Shown piece by piece: positions 1 through 14,500 of a DNA stretch of 64,000 bases; the first letter of the stretch is position 1, and every line of letters begins with the position of its first letter. The stretch covers positions 24,286,314 through 24,350,313 of the forward strand of contig JBANSL010000003.1 of assembly GCA_037127255.1 (NCBI GenBank). Direction: 5' to 3'. Made by a program: the position numbers and the translations under genes. A model generated the notes under the pieces. The model was not told the DNA's origin, did not search any database, and saw only the letters and a program-made list of their open reading frames with translations. This stretch comes from Persicaria tinctoria. Lineage: Eukaryota > Streptophyta > Magnoliopsida > Caryophyllales > Polygonaceae.

Positions 1-267
1 GATACTTCATATAAAGTCCAAAGACGCTGGAGCTTGGCTCCGCGTCAAACCTCTGATCGAATCTGCATTCTCAGAGATGATACTTCATATAAAGTCCTAA
101 GACGCTGGAGCTTGACTCAGCGTCAGGCCTCTGATCGAATCTGCATTTTCAGAGATGATAGTTCATATAAAGTCGTAAGACGCTGGAGCTTGGCTCCGCG
201 TTAGACCTCTGATCGAATCTGCATTCTCAGAGATGATACTTCATACAAAGTCCTAAAACGCTGGAGC

Positions 268-1983
268 TTGGCTCCGCGTCAGACCTCTGATCGAATCTGC
301 ATTCCCAGAAATGATACTTCATATAAAGTCCTAAGACGCTGGAGCTTGGCTCAGCGTCAGGCCTCTGATCGAATCTGCATTCTCAGAGATGATACTTCAT
401 ATAAAGTCCTAAGACGCTGGAGCTTGGCTCCGCGTCAGGCCTCTGATCGAATCTGCATTCTCAGAGATGATACTTCATATAAAGTCCTAAGACGCTAGAG
501 CTTGGCTCCGCGTCAGACCTCTGATCGAATCTGCATTCTTAGAGATGATACTTCATATAAAGTCCTAAAACGCTGGAGCTTGGCTCCGCGGCCGACCTCT
601 GATCGAATCTGCATTCTCAGAGATGATACTTCATATAAAGTCCTAATACGCTGGAGCTTGGCTCCGCGTCAGACCTCTGATCGAATCTGCATTCTCAACG
701 ATGATACTTCATATAAAGTCCTAAGACGCTGGAGCTTCGCTCCACGTCAGACCTCTGATCGAATCTGCATTCTCAGAGATGATACTTCATATAAAGTCCT
801 AAGACGCTGGAGCTTGGCTCCGCGTCAGACCTCTGATCGAATCTGCATTCTCAGAGATGATACTTCATATAAAGTCTTAAAACGCTGGAGCTTGGCTCCG
901 CGGCCGACCTCTGATCGAATCTGCATTCTCAGAGACGATACTTCATATAAAGTCCTAAGACGCTGGAGCTTGGCTCCGCGTCAGACCTCTGATCGAATCT
1001 GCATTCTCAGAGATGATACTTCATATAAAGTCCTAAGACGCTGGAGCTTGGCTCCGCGTCAGACCTCTGATCGAATCTGCATTCTCAGAGATGATACTTC
1101 ATATAAAGTCCTAATACGCTGGAGCTTGGCTCCGCGTCAGACCTCTGATCGAATCTGCATTCCCAGAAATGATACTTCATATAAAGTCCTAAGACGCTGG
1201 AGCTTGGCTCAGCGTCAGGCCTCTGATCGAATCTGCATTCTCAGAGATGATACTTCATATAAAGTCCTAAGACGCTGGAGCTTGGCTCCGCGTCAGGCCT
1301 CTGATCGAATCTGCATTCTCAGAGATGATACTTCATATAAAGTCCTAAGACGCTAGAGCTTGGCTCCGCGTCAGACCTCTGATCGAATCTGCATTCTTAG
1401 AGATGATACTTCATATAAAGTCCTAAAACGCTGGAGCTTGGCTCCGCGGCCGACCTCTGATCGAATCTGCATTCTCAGAGATGATACTTCATATAAAGTC
1501 CTAATACGCTGGAGCTTGGCTCCGCGTCAGACCTCTGATCGAATCTGCATTCTCAACGATGATACTTCATATAAAGTCCTAAGACGCTGGAGCTTCGCTC
1601 CACGTCAGACCTCTGATCGAATCTGCATTCTCAGAGATGATACTTCATATAAAGTCCTAAGACGCTGGAGCTTGGCTCCGCGTCAGACCTCTGATCGAAT
1701 CTGCATTCTCAGAGATGATACTTCATATAAAGTCTTAAAACGCTGGAGCTTGGCTCCGCGGCCGACCTCTGATCGAATCTGCATTCTCAGAGACGATACT
1801 TCATATAAAGTCCTAAGACGCTGGAGCTTGGCTCCGCGTCAGACCTCTGATCGAATCTGCATTCTCAGAGATGATACTTCATATAAAGTCCTAAGACGCT
1901 GGAGCTTGGCTCCGCGTCAGACCTCTGATCGAATCTGCATTCTCAGAGATGATACTTCATATAAAGTCCTAATACGCTGGAGC
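268..1983. repeat. 858-bp (11-unit) higher-order duplication, left part of array
   Basis: Bases 268-1125 are repeated at 1126-1983, 858 bp (11 x 78) apart. The same ordered series of variant units occurs in both, including the CCCAGAAAT unit, the CTCAACGAT unit, the AGCTTCGCTCCACG unit and the TGG-to-TAG change at about 496 and 1,354. Conceptual translations of the two blocks are identical over the shared part. This is a recent local tandem duplication inside the satellite. Confidence 0.85.
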
Positions 1984-4900
1984 TTGGCTCCGCGTCAGAC
2001 CTCTGATCGAATCTTCATTCTCAAAGATGATACTTCATATAAAGTCCTAAGACGCTAGAGCTTGGCTCCACGTTAGACCTCTGATCGAATCTGCATTCTC
2101 AGAGATGATACTTCATATAAAGTCCTAAGACGCTGGAGCTTGCCTCCGCGTCAGACCTCTGATCGAATCTGCATTCTCAGAGATGATACTTCATATAAAG
2201 TCCTAAAACGCAGGAGCTTGGCTCCGCGGCCGACCTCTGATCGAATCTGCATTCTCAGAGACGATACTTCATATAAAGTCCTAAGACGCTGGAGCTTGGC
2301 TCCGCGTCAGACCTCTGATCGAATCTGCATTCTCAGAGATGATACTTCATATAAAGTCCTAAAACGCTGGAGCTTGGCTCCGCGGCCGACCTCTGATCGA
2401 ATCTGCATTCTCAGAGACGATACTTCATATAAAGTCCAAAGACGCTGGAGCTTGGCTCCGCGTCAAACCTCTGATCGAATCTGCATTCTCAGAGATGATA
2501 CTTCATATAAAGTCCTAAGACGCTGGAGCTTGACTCAGCGTCAGGCCTCTGATCGAATCTGCATTTTCAGAGATGATAGTTCATATAAAGTCGTAAGACG
2601 CTGGAGCTTGGCTCCGCGTTAGACCTCTGATCGAACCTGCATTCTCAAAGATGATACTTCATACAAAGTCCTAAAACGCTGGAGCTTGGCTCTGCGTCAG
2701 ACCTCTGATCGAATCTGCATTCCCAGAAATGATACTTCATATAAAGTCCTAAGACGCTGGAGCTTGGCTCAGCGACAGGCCTCTGATCGAATCTGCATTC
2801 TCAGAGATGATACTTCATATAAAGTCCTAAGACGCTGGAGCTTGGCTCCGCGTCAGGCCTCTGATCGAATCTGCATTCTCAGAGATGATACTTCATATAA
2901 AGTCCTAAGACGCTGGAGCTTGGCTCCGCGTCAGACCTCTGATCGAATCTGCATTCTTAGAGATGATACTTCATATAAAGTCCTAAAACGCTGGAGCTTG
3001 GCTCCGCGGCCGACCTCTGATCGAATCTGCATTCTCAGAGATGATACTTCATATAAAGTCCTAAGACGCTGGAGCTTGGCTCAGCGTCAGGCCTCTAATC
3101 GAATCTGCATTCTCAGAGATGATACTTCATATAAAGTCCTAAGACGCTGGAGCTTGGCTCCGCGTCAGGCCTCTGATCGAATCTGCATTCTCAGAGATGA
3201 TACTTCATATAACATCCTAAGACGCTCGAGCTTGGCTCCGCGTCAGACCTCTGATCGAATCTGCATTCTCAGAGATGATACTTCATATAAAGTCCTAAAA
3301 CGCTGGAGCTTGGCTTCGCGGCCGACCTCTGATCGAATCTGTATTCTCAGAGACGATACTTCATATAAAGTCCTAAGACGCTGGAGCTTGGCTCCGCGTC
3401 AGACCTCTGATGGAATCTGCATTCTCAGAGATGAAACTTCATATAAAGTCCTAAGACACTAGAGCTTGGCTCAGCATCAGGCCTCTGATCGAATCTGCAT
3501 TTTCAGAGATGATACTTCATATAAAGTCCTAAGACGCTGGAGCTTGGCTCCGCGTTAGACCTCTGATCGAATCTGCATTCTCAAAGATGATACTTCATAC
3601 AGAGTCCTAAAACGCTGGAGCTTGGCTCCGCGTCAGACCTCTGATCGAATCTGCATTCTCAGAGATAATACTTCATATAAAGTCCTAAGACGCTGGAGCT
3701 TGGCTCAGCGTCAGGCCTCTGATCGAATCTGAATTCTCAGATATGATACATCATATAAAGTCCTAAGACGCTGGAGCTTGGCTCCGCGTCAGACCTCTGA
3801 TCGAATCTGCATTCTCAGAGATGATACTTCATATAAAGTCCTAATACGCTGGAGCTTGGCTCCGCGTCAAACCTTTGATCGAATCTGCATTCTCAAAGAT
3901 GATACTTCATATAAAGTCCTAAGACGCTGGAGCTTCGCTCCACGTCAGACCTCTGATCGAATCTGCATTCTCAGAGATGATACTTCATATAAACTCCTAA
4001 GACGCTGGAGCTTGGCTCCGCGTCAGACCTCTGATCAAATCTGCATTCTCAGAGATGATACTTCATATAAAGTCCTAAAACGCTGGAGCTTGGCTCTGCG
4101 GCCGACCTCTGATCGAATCTGCATTCTCAGAGACGATACTTCATATAAAGTCATAAGACGCTGGAGCTTGGCTCCGCGTCAGACCTCTGATCGAATCTGC
4201 ATTCTCAGAGAGGATACTTCATATAAAGTCCTAAAACGCTGGAGCTTGGCTCCGCGGCCGACCTCTGATCGAATCTGCATTCTCAGAGACGATACTTCAT
4301 ATAAAGTCCAAAGACGCTGGAGCTTGGCTCCGCGTCAAACCTCTGATCGAATCTGCATTCTGAGAGATGATACTTCATATAAAGTCCTAAGACGCTGGAG
4401 CTTGGCTCAGCGTCAGGCCTCTGATCGAATCTGCATTTTCAGAGATGATACTTCATATAAAGTCGTAAGACGCTGGAGCTTGGCTCCGCGTTAGATCTCT
4501 GATTGAATCTGCATTCTCAGAGATGATACTTCATACAAAGTCCTAAAACGCTGGAGCTTGGCTCCGCGTCAGACCTCTGATCGAATCTGCATTCTCAGAG
4601 ATGATACTTCATATAAAGTCCTAAGAAGCTGGAGCTTGGCTCCGCGTCAGACCTCTGATCGAATCTGCATTCTCAGAGATGATACTTCATATAAAGTCCT
4701 AAAACGCTGGAGCTTGGCTTCGCGGCCGACCTCTGATCGAATCTGCATTCTCAGAGATGATACTTTATATAAAGTCCTAAGACGCTGGAGCTTGGCTCCG
4801 CGGCCGACCTCTGATCGAATCTGCATTCTCAGAGACGATACTTCATATAAAGTCCTAAGACGCTGGAGCTTGGCTCCGCGTCAGACCTCTGATCGAATCT

Positions 4901-6507
4901 GCATTCTCAGAGAGGATACTTGATATAAAGTCCTAAAACGCTGGAGCTTGGCTCCGCGGCCGACCTCTGATCGAATCTGCATTCTCAGAGACGATACTTC
5001 ATATAAAGTCCAAAGACGCTGGAGCTTGGCTCCGCGTCAAACCTCTGATCGAATCTGCATTCTCAGAGATGATACTTCATATAAAGTCCTAAGACGCTGG
5101 AGCTTGGCTCAGCGTCAGGCCTCTGATCGAATCTGCATTTTCAGAGATGATACTTCATATAAAGTCGTAAGACGCTGGAGCTTGGCTCTGCGTTAGATCT
5201 CTGATTGAATCTGCATTCTCAGAGATGATACTTCATACAAAGTCCTAAAACGCTGGAGCTTGGCTCCGCGTCAGACCTCTGATCGAATCTGCATTCTCAG
5301 AGATGATACTTCATATAAAGTCCTAAGAAGCTGGAGCTTGGCTCCGCGTCAGACCTCTGATCGAATCTGCATTCTCAGAGATGATACTTCATATAAAGTC
5401 CTAAAACGCTGGAGCTTGGCTTCGCGGCCGACCTCTGATCGAATCTGCATTCTCAGAGATGATACTTTATATAAAGTCCTAAGACGCTGGAGCTTGGCTC
5501 AGTGTCAGGCCTCTGATCGAATCTGCATTATCAGAAATGATACTTCATATAAAGTCCTAAGACGCTGGAGCTTGGCTCCGCGGCCGACCTCTGATCGAAT
5601 CTGCATTCTCAGAGACGATACTTCATATAAAGTCCTAAGACACTGGAGCTTGGCTCCGCGTCAGACCTCTGATCGAATCTGCATTCTCAGAGAGGATACT
5701 TGATATAAAGTCCTAAAACGCTGGAGCTTGGCTCCGCGGCCGACCTCTGATCGAATCTGCATTCTCAGAGACGATACTTCATATAAAGTCCAAAGACGCT
5801 GGAGCTTGGCTCCGCGTCAAACCTCTGATCGAATCTGCATTCTCAGAGATGATACTTCATATAAAGTCCTAAGACGCTGGAGCTTGGCTCAACGTCAGGC
5901 CTCTGATCGAATCTGCATTTTCAGAGATGATACTTCATATAAAGTCGTAAGACGCTGGAGCTTGGCTCCGCGTTAGATCTCTGATTGAATCTGCATTCTC
6001 AGAGATGATACTTCATACAAAGTCCTAAAACGCTGGAGCTTGGCTCCGCGTCAGACCTCTGATCGAATCCGCATTCTCAGAGATGATACTTCATATAAAG
6101 TCCTAAGAAGCTGGAGCTTGGGTCCGCGTGAGACCTCTGATCGAATCTGCATTCTCAGAGATGATACTTCATATAAAGTCCTAAAACGCTGGAGCTTGGC
6201 TTCGCGGCCGACCTCTGATCGAATCTGCATTCTCAGAGATGATACTTCATATAAAGTCCTAAGACACTGGAGCTTGGCTCCGCGTCAGACCTCTGATCGA
6301 ATCTGCATTCTCAGAGATGATACTTCATATAAAGTCCTAAGACGCTGGAGCTTGGCTCCGCGTCAGGCCTCTGATCGAATCTGCATTCTCAGAGATGATA
6401 CTTCATATAAAGTCCTAAGACGCTGGAGCTTGGCTCAGTGTCAGGCCTCTGATCGAATCTGCATTTTCAGAAATGATACTTCATATAAAGTCCTAAGACG
6501 CTGGAGC

Positions 6508-9500
6508 TTGGCTCCGCGGCCGACCTCTGATCGAATCTGCATTCTCAGAGACGATACTTCATATAAAGTCCTAAGACACTGGAGCTTGGCTCCGCGTCAG
6601 ACCTCTGATCGAATCTGCATTCTCAGAGATGATACTTCATATCAAGTCCTAAAACGCTGGAGCTTGGCTCCGCGGCCGACCTTTGATCGAATCTGCATTC
6701 TCAGAGACGATACTTCATATAAAGTCCTAAGACACTGGAGCTTGGCTCTGCGTCAGACCTCTGATCGAATCTGCATTCTCAGAGATGATACTTCATATAA
6801 AGTCCTAAGACACTGGAGCTTGGCTCAGCATCAGGCCTCTGATCGAATCTGCATTTTCAGAGATGATACTTCATATAAAGTCCTAAGACGCTGGAGCTTG
6901 GCTCCGCGTTAGACCTCTGATCGAATCTGCATTCTAAGAGATGATACTTCATATAAAGTCCTAAGACGCTGGAGCTTGGCTCCGCGTCAGGCCTCTGATC
7001 GAATCTGCATTCTCAGAGATGATACTTCATATAACATCCTAAGACGCTGGAGCTTGGCTCCGCGTCAGACCTCTGATCGAATCTGCATTCTCAGAGACGA
7101 TACTTCATATAAAGTCCTAAGACACTGGAGCTTGGCTCCGCGTCAGACCTCTGATCGAATCTGCATTCTCAGAGAGGATACTTCATATAAAGTCCTAAAA
7201 CGCTGGAGCTTGGCTCCGCGGCCGACCTCTGATCGAATCTGCATTCTCAGAGACGATACTTCATATAAAGTCCAAAGACGCTGGAGCTTGGCTCCGCGTC
7301 AAACCTCTGATCGAATCTGCATTCTCAGAGATGATACTTCATATAAAGTCCTAAGACGCTGGAGCTTGGCTCAACGTCAGGCCTCTGATCGAATCTGCAT
7401 TTTCAGAGATGATACTTCATATAAAGTCGTAAGACGCTGGAGCTTGGCTCCGCGTTAGATCTCTGATTGAATCTGCATTCTCAGAGATGATACTTCATAC
7501 AAAGTCCTAAAACGCTGGAGCTTGGCTCCGCGTCAGACCTCTGATCGAATCTGCATTCTCAGAGATGATACTTCATATAAAGTCCTAAGAAGCTGGAGCT
7601 TGGCTCCGCGTCAGACATCTGATCGAATCTGCATTCTCAGAGATGATACTTCATATAAAGTCCTAAAACGCTGGAGCTTGGCTTCGCGGCCGACCTCTGA
7701 TCGAATCTGCATTCTCAGAGATGATACTTCATATAAAGTCCTAAGACACTGGAGCTTGGCTCCGCGTCAGACCTCTGATCGAATCTGCATTCTCAGAGAT
7801 GATACTTCATATAAAGTCCTAAGACGCTGGAGCTTGGCTCCGCGTCAGGCCTCTGATCGAATCTGCATTCTCAGAGATGATACTTCATATAAAGTCCAAA
7901 GACGCTGGAGCTTGGCTCAGTGTCAGGCCTCTGATCGAATCTGCATTTTCAGAAATGATACTTCATATAAAGTCCTAAGACGCTGGAGCTTGGCTCCGCG
8001 GCCGACCTCTGATCGAATCTGCATTCTCAGAGACGATACTTCATATAAAGTCCGAAGACACTGGAGCTTGGCTCCGCGTCAGACCTCTGATCGAATCTGC
8101 ATTCTCAGAGATGATACTTCATATCAAGTCCTAAAACGCTGGAGCTTGGCTCCGCGGCCGACCTTTGATCGAATCTGCATTCTCAGAGACGATACTTCAT
8201 ATAAAGTCCTAAGACACTGGAGCTTGGCTCCGCGTCAGACCTCTGATCGAATCTGCATTCTCAGAGATGATACTTCATATAAAGTCCTAAGACACTGGAG
8301 CTTGGCTCAGCATCAGGCCTCTGATCGAATCTGCATTTTCAGAGATGATACTTCATATAAAGTCCTAAGACGCTGGAGCTTGGCTCCGCGTTAGACCTCT
8401 GATCGAATCTGCATTCTCAGAGATGATACTTCATATAAAGTCCTAAGACGGTGGAGCTTGGCTCCGCGTCAGGCCTCTGATCGAATCTGCATTCTCAGAG
8501 ATGATACTTCATATAACATCCTAAGACGCTGGAGCTTGGCTCCGCGTCAGACCTCTGATCAAATCTGCATTCTCAGAGATGATACTTCATATAAAGTCCT
8601 AAAACGCTGGAGCTTGGCTCCGCGGCCGACCTCTGATCGAATCTGTATTCTCAGAGACGATACTTCATATAAAGTCCTAAGACGCTGGAGCTTGGCTCCG
8701 CGTCAGACCTCTGATCGAATCTGCATTCTCAGAGACGATACTTCATATAAAGTCCTAAGACACTGGAGCTTGGCTCCGCGTCAGACCTCTGATCGAATCT
8801 GCATTCTCAGAGAGGATACTTCATATAAAGTCCTAAAACGCTGGAGCTTGGCTCCGCGGCCGACCTCTGATCGAATCTGCATTCTCAGAGACGATACTTC
8901 ATATAAAGTCCAAAGACGCTGGAGCTTGGCTCCGCGTCAAACCTCTGATCGAATCTGCATTCTCAGAGATGATACTTCATATAAAGTCCTAAGACGCTGG
9001 AGCTTGGCTCAACGTCAGGCCTCTGATCGAATCTGCATTTTCAGAGATGATACTTCATATAAAGTCGTAAGACGCTGGAGCTTGGCTCCGCGTTAGATCT
9101 CTGATTGAATCTGCATTCTCAGAGATGATACTTCATACAAAGTCCTAAAACGCTGGAGCTTGGCTCCGCGGCCGACCTCTGATCGAATCTGCATTCTCAG
9201 AGACGATACTTCATATAAAGTCCTAAGACACTGGAGCTTGGCTCCGCGTCAGACCTCTGATCGAATCTGCATTCTCAGAGATGATACTTCATATCAAGTC
9301 CTAAAACGCTGGAGCTTGGCTCCGCGGCCGACCTTTGATCGAATCTGCATTCTCAGAGACGATACTTCATATAAAGTCCTAAGACACTGGAGCTTGGCTC
9401 CGCGTCAGACCTCTGATCGAATCTGCATTCTCAGAGATGATACTTCATATAAAGTCCTAAGACACTGGAGCTTGGCTCAGCATCAGGCCTCTGATCGAAT

Positions 9501-11400
9501 CTGCATTTTCAGAGATGATACTTCATATAAAGTCCTAAGACGCTGGAGCTTGGCTCCGCGTTAGACCTCTGATCGAATCTGCATTCTAAGAGATGATACT
9601 TCATATAAAGTCCTAAGACGCTGGAGCTTGGCTCCGCGTCAGGCCTCTGATCGAATCTGCATTCTCAGAGATGATACTTCATATAACATCCTAAGACGCT
9701 GGAGCTTGGCTCCGCGTCAGACCTCTGATCGAATCTGCATTCTCAGAGACGATACTTCATATAAAGTCCTAAGACACTGGAGCTTGGCTCCGCGTCAGAC
9801 CTCTGATCGAATCTGCATTCTCAGAGAGGATACTTCATATAAAGTCCTAAAACGCTGGAGCTTGGCTCCGCGGCCGACCTCTGATCGAATCTGCATTCTC
9901 AGAGACGATACTTCATATAAAGTCCAAAGACGCTGGAGCTTGGCTCCGCGTCAAACCTCTGATCGAATCTGCATTCTCAGAGATGATACTTCATATAAAG
10001 TCCTAAGACGCTGGAGCTTGGCTCAACGTCAGGCCTCTGATCGAATCTGCATTTTCAGAGATGATACTTCATATAAAGTCGTAAGACGCTGGAGCTTGGC
10101 TCCGCGTTAGATCTCTGATTGAATCTGCATTCTCAGAGATGATACTTCATACAAAGTCCTAAAACGCTGGAGCTTGGCTCCGCGTCAGACCTCTGATCGA
10201 ATCTGCATTCTCAGAGATGATACTTCATATAAAGTCCTAAGAAGCTGGAGCTTGGCTCCGCGTCAGACATCTGATCGAATCTGCATTCTCAGAGATGATA
10301 CTTCATATAAAGTCCTAAAACGCTGGAGCTTGGCTTCGCGGCCGACCTCTGATCGAATCTGCATTCTCAGAGATGATACTTCATATAAAGTCCTAAGACA
10401 CTGGAGCTTGGCTCCGCGTCAGACCTCTGATCGAATCTGCATTCTCAGAGATGATACTTCATATAAAGTCCTAAGACGCTGGAGCTTGGCTCCGCGTCAG
10501 GCCTCTGATCGAATCTGCATTCTCAGAGATGATACTTCATATAAAGTCCAAAGACGCTGGAGCTTGGCTCAGTGTCAGGCCTCTGATCGAATCTGCATTT
10601 TCAGAAATGATACTTCATATAAAGTCCTAAGACGCTGGAGCTTGGCTCCGCGGCCGACCTCTGATCGAATCTGCATTCTCAGAGACGATACTTCATATAA
10701 AGTCCGAAGACACTGGAGCTTGGCTCCGCGTCAGACCTCTGATCGAATCTGCATTCTCAGAGATGATACTTCATATCAAGTCCTAAAACGCTGGAGCTTG
10801 GCTCCGCGGCCGACCTTTGATCGAATCTGCATTCTCAGAGACGATACTTCATATAAAGTCCTAAGACACTGGAGCTTGGCTCCGCGTCAGACCTCTGATC
10901 GAATCTGCATTCTCAGAGATGATACTTCATATAAAGTCCTAAGACACTGGAGCTTGGCTCAGCATCAGGCCTCTGATCGAATCTGCATTTTCAGAGATGA
11001 TACTTCATATAAAGTCCTAAGACGCTGGAGCTTGGCTCCGCGTTAGACCTCTGATCGAATCTGCATTCTCAGAGATGATATTTCATATAAAGTCCTAAGA
11101 CGCTGGAGCTTGGCTCCGCGTCAGGCCTCTGATCGAATCTGCATTCTCAGAGATGATACTTCATATAACATCCTAAGACGCTGGAGCTTGGCTCCGCGTC
11201 AGACCTCTGATCGAATCTGCATTCTCAGAGATGATACTTCATATAAAGTCCTAAAACGCTGGAGCTTGGCTCCGCGGCCGACCTCTGATCGAATCTGTAT
11301 TCTCAGAGACGATACTTCATATAAAGTCCTAAGACGCTGGAGCTTGGCTCCGCGTCAGACCTCTGATCGAATCTGCATTCTCAGAGATGATACTTCATAT
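6508..11400. repeat. 2,652-bp (34-unit) higher-order duplication
   Basis: The ordered unit variants at about 6,508-8,750 recur at about 9,160-11,400, an offset of 2,652 bp (34 x 78). Marker units such as ATAACATCC (near 7,030 and 9,685), the GTCCGAAGACAC unit (8,051 and 10,703) and the CGTTAG stop units all shift by the same amount. The end points are approximate because they fall inside near-identical monomers. Confidence 0.8.
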
Positions 11401-11577
11401 AAAGTCCTAAGACACTGGAGCTTGGCTCAGCATCAGGCCTCTGATCGAATCTGCATTTTCAGAGATGATACTTCATATAAAGTCCTAAGACGCTGGAGCT
11501 TGGCTCCGCGTTAGACCTTTGATCGAATCTGCATTCTCAGAGATGATACTTCATACAAAGTCCTAAAACGCTGGAGC

Positions 11578-14500
11578 TTGGCTCCGCGTCAGACCTCTGA
11601 TCGAATCTGCATTCTCAGAGATGATACTTCATATAAAGTCCTAAGAAGCTGGAGCTTGGCTCCGCGTCAGACCTCTGATCGAATCTGCATTCTCAGAGAT
11701 GATACTTCATATAAAGTCCTAAAACGCTGGAGCTTGGCTTCGCGGCCGACCTCTGATCGAATCTGCATTCTCAGAGATGATACTTCATATAAAGTCCTAA
11801 GACGCTGGAGCTTGGCTCCGCGTCAGACCTCTGATCGAATCTGCATTCTCAGAGATGATACTTCATATAAAGTCCTAAGACGCTGGAGCTTGGCTCCGCG
11901 TCAGGCCTCTGATCGAATCTGCATTCTCAGAGATGATACTTCATATAAAGTCCTAAGACGCTGGAGCTTGGCTCAGTGTCAGGCCTCTGATCGAATCTGC
12001 ATTATCAGAAATGATACTTCATATAAAGTCCTAAGACGCTGGAGCTTGGCTCCGCGGCCGACCTCTGATCGAATCTGCATTCTCAGAGACGATACTTCAT
12101 ATAAAGTCCTAAGACACTGGAGCTTGGCTCCGCGTCAGACCTCTGATCGAATCTGCATTCTCAGAGAGGATACTTCATATAAAGTCCTAAAACGCTGGAG
12201 CTTGGCTCCGCGGCCGACCTCTGATCGAATCTGCATTCTCAGAGACGATACTTCATATAAAGTCCAAAGACGCTGGAGCTTGGCTCCGCATCAAACGTCT
12301 GATCGAATCTGCATTCTCAGAGATGATACTTCATATAAAGTCCTAAGACGCTGGAGCTTGGCTCAACGTCAGGCCTCTGATCGAATCTGCATTTTCAGAG
12401 ATGATACTTCATATAAAGTCGTAAGACGCTAGAGCTTGGCTCCGCGTTAGATCTCTGATTGAATCTGCATTCTCAGAGATGATACTTCATACAAAGTCCT
12501 AAAACGCTGGAGCTTGGCTCCGCGTCAGACCTCTGATCGAATCTGCATTCTCAGAGATGATACTTCATATAAAGTCCTAAGAAGCTGGAGCTTGGCTCCG
12601 CGTCAGACCTCTGATCGAATCTGCATTCTCAGAGATGATACTTCATATAAAGTCCTAAAACGCTGGAGCTTGGCTTCGCGGCCGACCTCTGATCGAATCT
12701 GCATTCTCAGAGATGATACTTCATATAAAGTCCTAAGACGCTGGAGCTTGGCTCCGCGTCAGACCTCTGATCGAATCTGCATTCTCAGAGATGATACTTC
12801 ATATAAAGTCCTAAGACGCTGGAGCTTGGCTCCGCGTCAGGCCTCTGATCGAATCTGCATTCTCAGAGATGATACTTCATATAAAGTCCTAAGACGCTGG
12901 AGCTTGGCTCAGTGTCAGGCCTCTGATCGAATCTGCATTTTCAGAAATGATACTTCATATAAAGTCCTAAGACGCTGGAGCTTGGCTCCGCGGCCGACCT
13001 CTGATCGAATCTGCATTCTCAGAGACGATACTTCATATAAAGTCCTAAGACACTGGAGCTTGGCTCCGCGTCAGACCTCTGATCGAATCTGCATTCTCAG
13101 AGATGATACTTCATATCAAGTCCTAAAACGCTGGAGCTTGGCTCCGCGGCCGACCTTTGATCGAATCTGCATTCTCAGAGACGATACTTCATATAAAGTC
13201 CTAAGACACTGGAGCTTGGTTCCGCGTCAGACCTCTGATCGAATCTGCATTCTCAGAGATGATACTTCATATAAAGTCCTAAGACACTGGAGCTTGGCTC
13301 AGCATCAGGCCTCTGATCGAATCTGCATTTTCAGAGATGATACTTCATATAAAGTCCTAAGACGCTGGAGCTTGGCTCCGCGTTAGACCTCTGATCGAAT
13401 CTGCATTCTCAGAGATGATACTTCATATAAAGTCCTAAGACGCTGGAGCTTGGGTCCGCGTCAGGCCTCTGATCGAATCTGCATTCTCAGAGATGATACT
13501 TCATATAACATCCTAAGACGCTGGAGCTTGGCTCCGCGTCAGACCTCTGATCGAATCTGCATTCTCAGAGATGATACTTCATATAAAGTCCTAAAACGCT
13601 GGAGCTTGGCTCCGCGGCCGACCTCTGATCGAATCTGTATTCTCAGAGACGATACTTCATATAAAGTCCTAAGACGCTGGAGCTTGGCTCCGCGTCAGAC
13701 CTCTGATCGAATCTGCATTCTCAGAGATGATACTTCATATAAAGTCCTAAGACACTGGAGCTTGGCTCAGCATCAGGCCTCTGATCGAATCTGCATTTTC
13801 AGAGATGATACTTCATATAAAGTCCTAAGACGCTGGAGCTTGGCTCCGCGTTAGACCTCTGATCGAATCTGCATTCTCAGAGATGATATTTCATATAAAG
13901 TCCTAAGACGCTGGAGCTTGGCTCCGCGTCAGGCCTCTGATCGAATCTGCATTCTCAGAGATGATACTTCATATAACATCCTAAGACGCTGGAGCTTGGC
14001 TCCGCGTCAGACCTCTGATCGAATCTGCATTCTCAGAGATGATACTTCATATAAAGTCCTAAAACGCTGGAGCTTGGCTCCGCGTCAGACCTCTGATCGA
14101 ATCTGCATTCTCAGAGAGGATACTTCATATAAAGTCCTAAAACGCTGGAGCTTGGCTCCGCGGCCGACCTCTGATCGAATCTGCATTCTCAGAGACGATA
14201 CTTCATATAAAGTCCAAAGACGCTGGAGCTTGGCTCCGCGTCAAACGTCTGATCGAATCTGCATTCTCAGAGATGATACTTCATATAAAGTCCTAAGACG
14301 CTGGAGCTTGGCTCAACGTCAGGCCTCTGATCGAATCTGCATTCTCAGAGATGATACTTCATACAAAGTCCTAAGACGCTGGAGCTTGGCTCCGCGTCAG
14401 ACCTCTGATCGAATCTGCATTCTCAGAGATAATACTTCATATAAAGTCCTAAGACGCTGGAGCTTGGCTCAGCGTCAGGCCTCTGATCGAATCTGAATTC